64,000 bases of DNA. It comes from Spirochaetales bacterium (GTDB lineage Bacteria > Spirochaetota > Spirochaetia > UBA9216). A program made the translations under genes and the position numbers. This document shows positions 40,900 to 48,468 of the stretch, piece by piece (position 1 is the first letter of the stretch; each line of letters opens with the position of its first letter). The notes under the pieces are model-generated. The model was given only the letters and a program-made list of their open reading frames with translations. It was not told the DNA's origin and ran no database searches. The stretch lies in assembly GCA_016839055.1 (NCBI GenBank), contig JAEKNX010000002.1:62001-126000 (forward strand), in the 5' to 3' direction.

Positions 40900-41392
40900 G
40901 AAATCCGGACGGAGAGCGCGATTTTTTATAGTCGTATCTCTTGCTGTTTTGATTATTATCTTAGTGGTAGTATTCTTACCACGGTCAACTTTTATAATAT
41001 ATAATAAAACAAAGGAGTGCCTCGTTTATGAGGCACTCTCAATAGATGTATTGGAAATCTATTATAAATATCAGCAATCTTACGATCGCGGACTCATTGA
41101 AGAAAAGTTTATATTGGGTGAAGATAATATAATTCCAACAACAATGATTTATGACACAGATTCTTATGATTATCATGGCAGTCGATACAAGAATGCCGAT
41201 TACGAGGTCAACCAGGAACGCTCTCATGTATTTATTCATGAACATCCTGGATATCCAGAAATTCGCTATAGAGTGGGATATACGATAGAGCAGGAGATAA
41301 GTATCTCAACCAGGGAAGAAGAGAAAACTTTTCTTTTTCAGGATATTGGAGATCCTGGAGACCTGCTGCTCGTAACCCAACTGAAGAGGTAA
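40883..41392 (+). CDS. DUF1850 domain protein of the TAXI-TRAP operon
   Basis: 169 aa from the ATG at 40883, overlapping the TAXI gene end by 17 bases; the frame is open further upstream but lies inside the TAXI gene. One N-terminal TM segment (FFIVVSLAVLIIILVVVFL) and a beta-rich exported domain with IHEHPGYPEIRYRVGYTI. DUF1850 proteins commonly stand between TAXI and the fused permease; their role is not known. Membrane-anchored, facing the periplasm. Confidence 0.75.
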   Translation: MLLLIKKSGRRARFFIVVSLAVLIIILVVVFLPRSTFIIYNKTKECLVYEALSIDVLEIYYKYQQSYDRGLIEEKFILGEDNIIPTTMIYDTDSYDYHGSRYKNADYEVNQERSHVFIHEHPGYPEIRYRVGYTIEQEISISTREEEKTFLFQDIGDPGDLLLVTQLKR

Positions 41393-41395
41393 TTA

Positions 41396-43291
41396 ATGAC
41401 AGAGAAAACTTCAATTATTAAGGTGGCTACGGCAGTTCTCTGCTTCGCTTTCTCAATATTTCACTTATATACTGCATTGTTCGGTATATTAACACCAATC
41501 CTTCAAGGGGGGCTGCATCTATTTACACTGCTCGCCCTCGGAATGCTTTTGTATACAGGGAAAACGTCGGAGAAACTAACTGCTCCCTCACCTGCATGGT
41601 ATAACATTGTACTCTTTGTGGCGGTCGCGTCTGTAGCCCTGGTTTTTCTTTTCAGGTTGAGCCCGGATGAAATCCTGAACCGTGGTGTTTTCGGGCCTTC
41701 CCGTTTTGAACAAATTCTCGGACTCATAATTCTTCTGCTTGTGCTTGAAGGAACACGAAGAACAGTAGGTCTTCCTATCGTTCTTGTTGCCCTCTTTTTT
41801 ATCGTCTATGCCCTTTTTGGATCTTATATGCCCTCACTTATCTCTCACAAGGGATATTCAATCTGGCGACTTGTTGACAATCTTGTTTGGACAACCCAGG
41901 GGATATTTGGCGTACCCATAGCAGTTTCATCTACATTTGTAATAATCTTCATTCTTTTCGGAAGTATGCTTGATAAGCTGGGAGCGGGGACCTTTTTTAT
42001 AAATTTTGCCTATGCACTCACCGGCCATCGCAAAGGCGGGCCTGCACAGACTGCGGTTATTGCAAGCGGCTTTATGGGTAGTATCTCAGGTTCGTCGGTA
42101 AGTAATGTTGTTACAACAGGTGCTTTTACAATACCATTGATGAAAAAAACCGGTTATTCCGCCGAATATGCGGCCGCTGTAGAAGCTGTTGCTTCAACTG
42201 GTGGCCAGATAATGCCTCCTGTTATGGGAGCTGCGGCCTTCGTGATGGCTGATATGCTGGGGCTTCCATATTACAGGATAGCTCTTGCCGCCCTCATCCC
42301 GGCTCTGCTTTATTTTCTTTCGGTCAGTTTCATGGTGAACTTTCAAGCCAGCAAGAAGGGCCTGAAAGCTGTGGATAAGAAAGATCTTCCTTCCGCCCTT
42401 GAAGTGCTTAAGAATGGTTATTATGTAGCTATTCCCATCATCGCTCTGGTTTATTTTCTTTTTATCAGAATGTATTCTCCGATGAGAGCCGGTGTTTTTA
42501 CTATCTTTGTTCTCATTGCAGTGAGCTTTTTCTGGACTTTTATGAGGGAAAAACGGCTGATGTTCCGGGAACTTTTTGACGCTCTTGTCCATGGAGCCAA
42601 GATTGCAGTTCCAGTTGCAATGGCCTGCGCCTCAGCTGGAATTGTTATTGGTATTGTTTCCCTTACAGGACTCGGGGTTCGTTTTACTCAGCTCATTATA
42701 AGTTTGTCCGGCGGGCATCTTTTTCCAGCCCTGCTACTTACAATGCTCGCTTGTCTTATTCTCGGTATGGGACTTCCTACAACGGCAGCCTACATCATTA
42801 CCTCTGTTTTGGCAGTTCCAGCTCTCTCATCCATGGGAGTTCCGACATTAGCGGCTCACTTTTTTATCCTCTATTTTGCTATCATATCTTTTATTACTCC
42901 TCCGGTCGCTATTTCGGCCTTCGCCGCTGCGGGTATTGCGGGCTCTGATAGTATGAAAACCGGATTCACTGCTTTTAGAATAGGAATAGCCGGATTTATT
43001 GTCCCATTTATGTTTGTGTATGGTCCATCTTTGCTTTTTATCGGAGACTGGTGGGATATTGTAATTAACACAATAAAGGCTATAGTCGGAGTAATTCTCC
43101 TGGCTGGCTTTCTTGAAGGCTGGTTTTTCCGGAGACTTCTTCCTGTTGTTCCTCGATTGATACTTGGAGCATCGGCTGTTTTTCTTATTTTCCCAAGGAT
43201 ATGGTCAGGGCTTGTCGGGCTTGGGCTATTGTTGATTGCCTATTTATTTGTTACCTTTGTCAGTAAATCTGTTACAAGTAAGAGAGCTTAA
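41396..43291 (+). CDS. TRAP transporter fused permease (DctQM, TAXI type)
   Basis: 631 aa with about 16 TM segments. The large DctM-like part contains FIIFILFGSMLDKLGAGTF, GFMGSISGSSVSNVVTTGAF (near residue 220), the EAVASTGGQIMPPVMGAAAF core and LACLILGMGLPTTAAYII near 460. The small DctQ-like part is fused at the N terminus. It couples uptake of the TAXI-bound solute to the sodium gradient in this family. It starts 3 bases after the DUF1850 stop. Confidence 0.93.
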   Translation: MTEKTSIIKVATAVLCFAFSIFHLYTALFGILTPILQGGLHLFTLLALGMLLYTGKTSEKLTAPSPAWYNIVLFVAVASVALVFLFRLSPDEILNRGVFGPSRFEQILGLIILLLVLEGTRRTVGLPIVLVALFFIVYALFGSYMPSLISHKGYSIWRLVDNLVWTTQGIFGVPIAVSSTFVIIFILFGSMLDKLGAGTFFINFAYALTGHRKGGPAQTAVIASGFMGSISGSSVSNVVTTGAFTIPLMKKTGYSAEYAAAVEAVASTGGQIMPPVMGAAAFVMADMLGLPYYRIALAALIPALLYFLSVSFMVNFQASKKGLKAVDKKDLPSALEVLKNGYYVAIPIIALVYFLFIRMYSPMRAGVFTIFVLIAVSFFWTFMREKRLMFRELFDALVHGAKIAVPVAMACASAGIVIGIVSLTGLGVRFTQLIISLSGGHLFPALLLTMLACLILGMGLPTTAAYIITSVLAVPALSSMGVPTLAAHFFILYFAIISFITPPVAISAFAAAGIAGSDSMKTGFTAFRIGIAGFIVPFMFVYGPSLLFIGDWWDIVINTIKAIVGVILLAGFLEGWFFRRLLPVVPRLILGASAVFLIFPRIWSGLVGLGLLLIAYLFVTFVSKSVTSKRA

Positions 43292-44356
43292 ATGAATAAT
43301 GGCAGTATCCCTACCATGGCAGAGGTTGCCGCGAGGGCAGGGGTCTCGATAGCTACAGTTTCACGTTATCTAAACGGAATAAAAATAAAACCGAAACTCG
43401 TAGACAAGGTTAAAAAGGCAATAGATGAGCTTGATTATAAACCTAATCAGGCTGCCCGCTCTATCAGAGGGAGCCGAAGCCATACTATCGGGATGATACT
43501 GCCACAGCTCGAACATCCCTACTTTTCAGCAGTGCTGGAAGGGGCTACCCAGGAAGCCCGGAAGCATGATCAAACTATACTTGTTGCATCCAGTCAGGGA
43601 AAGAGGGATATCGAACATCAGATTATCCATCAATTTTCTCGCAGTATTATCGATGGTTTAATTTATACACCGGTAGCAACCGGCGATTCATTTATTGAAG
43701 AGGATTCTTTCAGGAATTTGCCGGTGATTATAACAGGGCGGAGCCCATCAGTATATCCTGAATTCAACCATGTTTTTCAGAATACCCGTGCCGGAGGTTA
43801 TCTATCGACTAACTATCTTCTTTCTCTCGGGCATAAGAAAATTGCATTTTTTGCCAGTTTCTGGGAACCCATTTGTGAATCTAATTCTATCATGGAATGT
43901 CTTACACTTCCGGGAGCAGGAGTTTATTCCAGTTTGGAAAGATTTCGCGGTTATCTGGATGCTCTCAAAGAGGCTGATGTAGAGTACGATTCAAATCTTG
44001 TAGTTATCTGCAGCTATGGTTTTAAGGACGGGCAGCAGGCTGCAAGGGATCTTCTCTCACGCTGTATAGCATTTGATGCCATTGTTACAGCATCAGACAC
44101 TGTTGCCTGCGGGGTTATTAATACTCTTAGAGCTCAGGGAATCCAAATTCCGTCAGACGTCTCGATACTTGGATATGGGAACCTGGAAATAGGTTCAATA
44201 ATTACTCCTCAACTGACATCTATTCATCAGGATATGTTTGCATTGGGAGTAGAATCAGTCAAAGCTTTTAATGCATTGCTCAATGGAGAGGCTCTATCTA
44301 ATAAGATTTTGGATGTAAAGCTTGTCGTTCGCGATTCTACCAGCAAGAAGCTTTAA
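43292..44356 (+). CDS. LacI family transcriptional regulator
   Basis: 354 aa. HTH and hinge: PTMAEVAARAGVSIATVSRYLNG and LDYKPNQAARSIRG (residues 5-60). The effector domain (about 60-350) has the IGMILPQLEHPYFSAVLEGA and VTASDTVACGVINTLRAQGIQIP blocks. It follows the permease stop codon with no gap, so it is co-transcribed with the transporter it probably controls. Two LacI-type operators at 39739 and 39876 are its best candidate sites, making an autoregulatory circuit (inference). Confidence 0.93.
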   Translation: MNNGSIPTMAEVAARAGVSIATVSRYLNGIKIKPKLVDKVKKAIDELDYKPNQAARSIRGSRSHTIGMILPQLEHPYFSAVLEGATQEARKHDQTILVASSQGKRDIEHQIIHQFSRSIIDGLIYTPVATGDSFIEEDSFRNLPVIITGRSPSVYPEFNHVFQNTRAGGYLSTNYLLSLGHKKIAFFASFWEPICESNSIMECLTLPGAGVYSSLERFRGYLDALKEADVEYDSNLVVICSYGFKDGQQAARDLLSRCIAFDAIVTASDTVACGVINTLRAQGIQIPSDVSILGYGNLEIGSIITPQLTSIHQDMFALGVESVKAFNALLNGEALSNKILDVKLVVRDSTSKKL

Positions 44357-44434
44357 GAAAATAAAATAGCTTTTCCTTTCTTCCTCTCGCCTTTAAGTTT
44401 ATAATTACCTCCTAACCATTTGAGGGGGATATTA

Positions 44435-46696
44435 GTGAATACCGGACGACAGAAAGAGATTGAAGAAGTAATTGAGGCTGCCTGGGGGCAGGGCCGCAGA
44501 CAGCTTTTTGAGCATGAGGTTTATTCAATACTTGAAATTCTGTATATCCGGACACCTGTGTACCGGAAAATTGACAGTGAAGAGGAAATTACCCGGGAAC
44601 TGCTCTCCTCCTTTGGTTCCAGCAGGGTTGTAATGAAAATTATCAGCTCTGAGGTGGCTCATAAAGAGAAACTCGGAGGGGTCAAGGTTCTTCATAAAGA
44701 TCTCGATTTCATCTGCTACTCATACCGAAAGATGACCGACATATTCACCGGACAGGGGCTGAAGGTTGAGGGGGTGCTTTTAGTTGATTTTGTCGAGTAC
44801 TCACCGGCCCTCGGAAATGAAATCCTTATCGGCTTTCAGGAGAGTGAGGTCTTCGGACCTGTCCTCTCATTCAGCAAGGGCGGCTCGGACGCCGAACTTT
44901 TCGCGGAGCGCTTTTCTCCTCCTAACCTGCTGCTGCCGCCGGTCACCGCAGACTGGGCCCGCGCATTGCTTGCCTCAACTGAAATTCATAATAAATATAT
45001 TCAGGAAGGAAAGGCCGACTACATCGACCGGATTCTCGAACTTAAACTCAAGATGAGCGAGCTGTCCATAGCATTTTCCAATTTTTTTACCAGCACATCC
45101 TCATTCGCTCTAAAGGAGTTTGAAATAAACCCCTTTGTTTTTGATCCTGACGGCAGGCTCATCGCACTCGACGGCTACGCCGTCTTCGACCGAAAGAAGG
45201 GTTCCTCTCCCAAACCGCAGCGTCCTCCGGTTGAAACGCTCAAACCGTTTTTCCATCCTGATGGAATTGCCGTTGTCGGGGTCAGCGCATCATCAACTGA
45301 CAGCGCAGGAAATATCATCACCGGGAATCTGCTCCGGCTCGGACGGGAAGATGTCTTCTGCGTAAATCCGAAGGGCGGCGAGGTCGATATAGAGGGCCGG
45401 ATGATTCCTCTGTATTCGCAGCTTGGCTCGCTTCCAAAGGAAGCTGAGCTTGTAATAATTACAGTGCCGGCCGAAGCCACCCTTGAGGTTGTGCGGCAGG
45501 CCGCGGGTGCGGGGTGCCGGGCTGTTCTGCTTATTCCGGGAGGCTTTAATGAGACAGGGAAAAATGAAGGGCTTGAAGATAAGATAGCCGCTATTGCGCT
45601 TGAGGCCGGCATGAGGGTCATGGGGCCGAACTGCCTCGGAATAGTCTATGCCGGAGGAAGGGGGGAAGCCGGGCTTAATACCTTCTTCATTCCGGAGAAG
45701 AAGTTCAAGATTGATTTCAGCCGTGAGCAGAATATTGCCCTCTTCAGCCAGAGTGGGGCCCTGGGCCTTGTCGAACTGTCAAACCTTAAGAAATCAGTGA
45801 GTCCCAAGGTTGCAGTCAGCTATGGAAACCAGCTGGACGTAGACCCTGGAGACCTAGTCGAATACTTTCAGGATGAGGACGGAATAAAGGCAATAGGCAT
45901 TTACATAGAAGGTTTTAAGCCGGGTGCCGGCAGAAGGTTTTTCGAGATTACAAGCCGCAGCCGGATACCGATTGTGGTTTATAAGGCGGGGCGCACCAAG
46001 GCGGGGCGGATGGCAACCCAGTCACATACTGCCAGTATGGCAGGCGAGTATGCCGTTGCTAAGGCCGCGTTGAAGCAGGCGGGGCTGGTAGTAGCGGACA
46101 CTATGGCAGATCATCTCGGATGTTTAAAGATTTTTGCCATGCTGCATGAAAAGAAAGTCCACGGCAGGAGAATTGCCGTTGTTACTAACGCGGGTTATGA
46201 GAAGGCAAATGCCGCCGATAACCTTAAGAATCTGGAACTCGCCGAGCTCTCGCCTGAGACCTCAAGGCTATTGGAGAGTATTCTCCCTTCCTTTGTGACC
46301 GTCGAACCCCTTCTGGATCTCACCCCGATGGTTGATGATGCGGTCTTCGTCCGTTCAGTTGAGATTCTCCTCGGCGCTCCCGAAGTTGACGCGGTCTGCG
46401 TCTCGATTGTTCCCCAGGCGGGACTCATTCACACAACCGATGATGAGGTAGACAACTACAGCGCGAACATCGGCCGCAGCCTTGCTGATGCTGCCGCCTC
46501 ATCCTATAAACCAATGGTAATATCGCTGACTGTGGCAGGCGGGGGCGATGAGGTCTTTGGACGACTCATCGAGGTGATGGAATCCGGAGGCCTTCCTACC
46601 TATTTCAGCGCCGAGCAGGCTATGTCGTACTTAAATGAGTTTATCCGCTACCGCCTGATTCGAGAGCAGAATCTTCTTGGAGAGAGGATGAAGTAG
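44435..46696 (+). CDS. ADP-forming acyl-CoA synthetase (fused beta-alpha)
   Basis: 753 aa from GTG at 44435 behind GAGGGGG; an in-frame TTG at 44420 has no such site. The ATP-grasp (beta-like) domain comes first (about 1-240: RVVMKIISSEVAHKEKLGGV, EINPFVFDPDG). A CoA-binding and succinyl-CoA-ligase-like alpha part follows (about 255-700: GIAVVGVSASS, MGPNCLGIV). The phospho-His is in TQSHTASMAG (near residue 530). The enzyme converts acyl-CoA, ADP and phosphate to acid, CoA and ATP. Such enzymes conserve energy in amino-acid fermenters. It may take acyl-CoA from IorAB. Single gene with hairpin after it. Confidence 0.9.
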   Translation: MNTGRQKEIEEVIEAAWGQGRRQLFEHEVYSILEILYIRTPVYRKIDSEEEITRELLSSFGSSRVVMKIISSEVAHKEKLGGVKVLHKDLDFICYSYRKMTDIFTGQGLKVEGVLLVDFVEYSPALGNEILIGFQESEVFGPVLSFSKGGSDAELFAERFSPPNLLLPPVTADWARALLASTEIHNKYIQEGKADYIDRILELKLKMSELSIAFSNFFTSTSSFALKEFEINPFVFDPDGRLIALDGYAVFDRKKGSSPKPQRPPVETLKPFFHPDGIAVVGVSASSTDSAGNIITGNLLRLGREDVFCVNPKGGEVDIEGRMIPLYSQLGSLPKEAELVIITVPAEATLEVVRQAAGAGCRAVLLIPGGFNETGKNEGLEDKIAAIALEAGMRVMGPNCLGIVYAGGRGEAGLNTFFIPEKKFKIDFSREQNIALFSQSGALGLVELSNLKKSVSPKVAVSYGNQLDVDPGDLVEYFQDEDGIKAIGIYIEGFKPGAGRRFFEITSRSRIPIVVYKAGRTKAGRMATQSHTASMAGEYAVAKAALKQAGLVVADTMADHLGCLKIFAMLHEKKVHGRRIAVVTNAGYEKANAADNLKNLELAELSPETSRLLESILPSFVTVEPLLDLTPMVDDAVFVRSVEILLGAPEVDAVCVSIVPQAGLIHTTDDEVDNYSANIGRSLADAAASSYKPMVISLTVAGGGDEVFGRLIEVMESGGLPTYFSAEQAMSYLNEFIRYRLIREQNLLGERMK

Positions 46697-46715
46697 ATTC
46701 TATTTAAGGAACTAT

Positions 46716-46743
46716 TACCCTGCCGGAATTATCCGGCAGGGTA
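46716..46743. terminator. Hairpin between convergent genes
   Basis: TACCCTGCCGG (46716-46726) and CCGGCAGGGTA (46733-46743) form a perfect 11-bp stem with a 6-base loop. Little U tract on either strand; bidirectional use is possible. Confidence 0.6.
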
Positions 46744-46756
46744 AAATGAATTTAAT

Positions 46757-48274
46757 TTAGAATAGAAAAAGTGATAATAATGATCCTATTAATCCCAGAA
46801 TAACGAAGACTATAACAGGTTTAACCGGCATCACGCCATTGTTTTTCATTGCCTTTCCGAACATTCCAAAAACTACAGGATGAACCAGAAAGGGCATGGC
46901 GAAAATGAAAGGAATAAGCTGAGCCGTACCATGGCCGAACATGTCGCCCTGAACCGCGGCAAACAGCCCGAAATGAGAAATAGCTGATGAGGTGGCCATT
47001 GAGGCATTCCATATTTCAAGTCCGCTGAAATGAAGAAGCAGAAAACTGCCGAAGACTGCAGTGAGCTGCCAGCCGAAGCAGAAGAGCATAAGGCCATTAA
47101 TCTCTTTAACTTCATTTCCCTCAGCTTTTCGGAGTCGCAGAAGGGAGATGAATGTCAGGATTACGCCAAGCAGTACTACTAATGCTCCAGGCAGAACAAG
47201 AAGTGAACCTCTTGCGGCACTGTAGGCAAGGATTGTAAAAACAAAGATATGTCCGAAAAAAGGTATATTAATCATAATCGGAGCACGGGCAGCAGCCTCT
47301 TCTCCGAGGTCTTCCGCAGTACACGCCCCTGTAAGACCCGAGTGGGACAATGAGCCTGCCATGCCGGGGGCTAAATTCCTGACATGGTTGGCCTTACCAA
47401 TCATTATCAGCAGTAGAATACCGCCGAACATCCATAGGAGCTGTCCGAAGAATCCGTAGCCCATAACCTTGGCCATATTGTCTATTGTGAAGGCATAGAG
47501 CATTCGTGAGCCGCCTACCAGGAAGTTTGCGGCTAATACCAGAGGAATACCGGCAAACAGAAGGGACCGCATTGTCGGCCCAAAATGCCATTTTACAAAG
47601 ATAAATCCGCAGGTAGCAGAGAGCAGCATCGCGAAGAAAATCTGAGGCAGTGGAATTACATTTCTTATTCCGAAAGAGATTCCCTTTGATAATACCAGGA
47701 GACCGAGAATAGCAACCATCTCGATGAGACCTTTAAGAATATAAAGCGGTTTGTTTTTAATTGTTGCAGCGGGATCAATAATGATCACCGTTCCGATTAC
47801 GCCGAGATAAGTCAGAATAGGATATACTTTAGCAAGAGGATCATCATCTGCATAGCCCATGATCATCGCATAGGCTCCCTGAACCGCCATTAAAATAAAG
47901 AATGACCTTATTATAAAATATAACTGAGTTCTTTTGGTTCCAAGAAGAATTTCATCCTGAGACTGGATTACCAAATCATCAATCTCAAGGTGCTTCTTTA
48001 TAAGGATTTTATTCAGTTCCTGACCGCCGACAAAAAAAGTGACAATTAGTACTACAACTGTAACCCTGCTCATCAATCCTACGATTGTAAAATCGGGCAG
48101 ACCGGGCGCGGCAACTCCGCTTTTTTCGAGAAGGAAGCCCATAAGAAGGCCGAACACAACAATAATAAGAATTGGTGAATACTTTGTGCCTGCTACAACT
48201 GTTCTTGCTATCAGAACAATTGGTATTAACAGAAGAAAGGCTAGAAACATTTGATTTAAGCTTGATAAATCCAA
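46757..48274 (-). CDS. Polytopic membrane protein of unknown family
   Basis: 505 aa with about 12 hydrophobic segments. I do not recognise the family. A charged cytoplasmic loop lies near residues 85-115 (GGQELNKILIKKHLEIDDLV). Conserved-looking polar blocks are GMAGSLSHSGLTGACTAEDL (near 310) and SSAISHFGLFAAVQGDMFGHG (near 440), plus ATIKNKPL near 175. The pattern of Gly/Ser/His-rich re-entrant-like loops in a 12-TM frame suggests an ion-coupled transporter, but this is inference. It diverges from the Cache-PAS-DUF294 gene across a perfect palindrome at 48351. Confidence 0.75.
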   Translation of the reverse strand: MDLSSLNQMFLAFLLLIPIVLIARTVVAGTKYSPILIIVVFGLLMGFLLEKSGVAAPGLPDFTIVGLMSRVTVVVLIVTFFVGGQELNKILIKKHLEIDDLVIQSQDEILLGTKRTQLYFIIRSFFILMAVQGAYAMIMGYADDDPLAKVYPILTYLGVIGTVIIIDPAATIKNKPLYILKGLIEMVAILGLLVLSKGISFGIRNVIPLPQIFFAMLLSATCGFIFVKWHFGPTMRSLLFAGIPLVLAANFLVGGSRMLYAFTIDNMAKVMGYGFFGQLLWMFGGILLLIMIGKANHVRNLAPGMAGSLSHSGLTGACTAEDLGEEAAARAPIMINIPFFGHIFVFTILAYSAARGSLLVLPGALVVLLGVILTFISLLRLRKAEGNEVKEINGLMLFCFGWQLTAVFGSFLLLHFSGLEIWNASMATSSAISHFGLFAAVQGDMFGHGTAQLIPFIFAMPFLVHPVVFGMFGKAMKNNGVMPVKPVIVFVILGLIGSLLSLFLF

Positions 48275-48350
48275 AATTATCTCCTTTTTTTTAGTATTAA
48301 CGAATGGTAATACGGATTTATTATTCCTACAACTTTTTTAATTTTTTCCC

Positions 48351-48366
48351 GACAAAGGCCTTTGTC
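48351..48366. promoter_or_regulatory. Perfect 16-bp palindrome in divergent promoter region
   Basis: GACAAAGGCCTTTGTC reads the same on both strands, 77 bp before the membrane protein start and 103 bp before the signalling gene. It could be a dimeric regulator site. No loop is left, so a transcription terminator is unlikely. Confidence 0.45.
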
Positions 48367-48468
48367 TTGATCTTGTATGTCGTGCAGGTATGCCTCAGGT
48401 TTTTAAAAATCAAGTATTCAAAAACATAATTTCAGGGTAGAATCTTTTATCTGAAATGCGGCAGGTAA

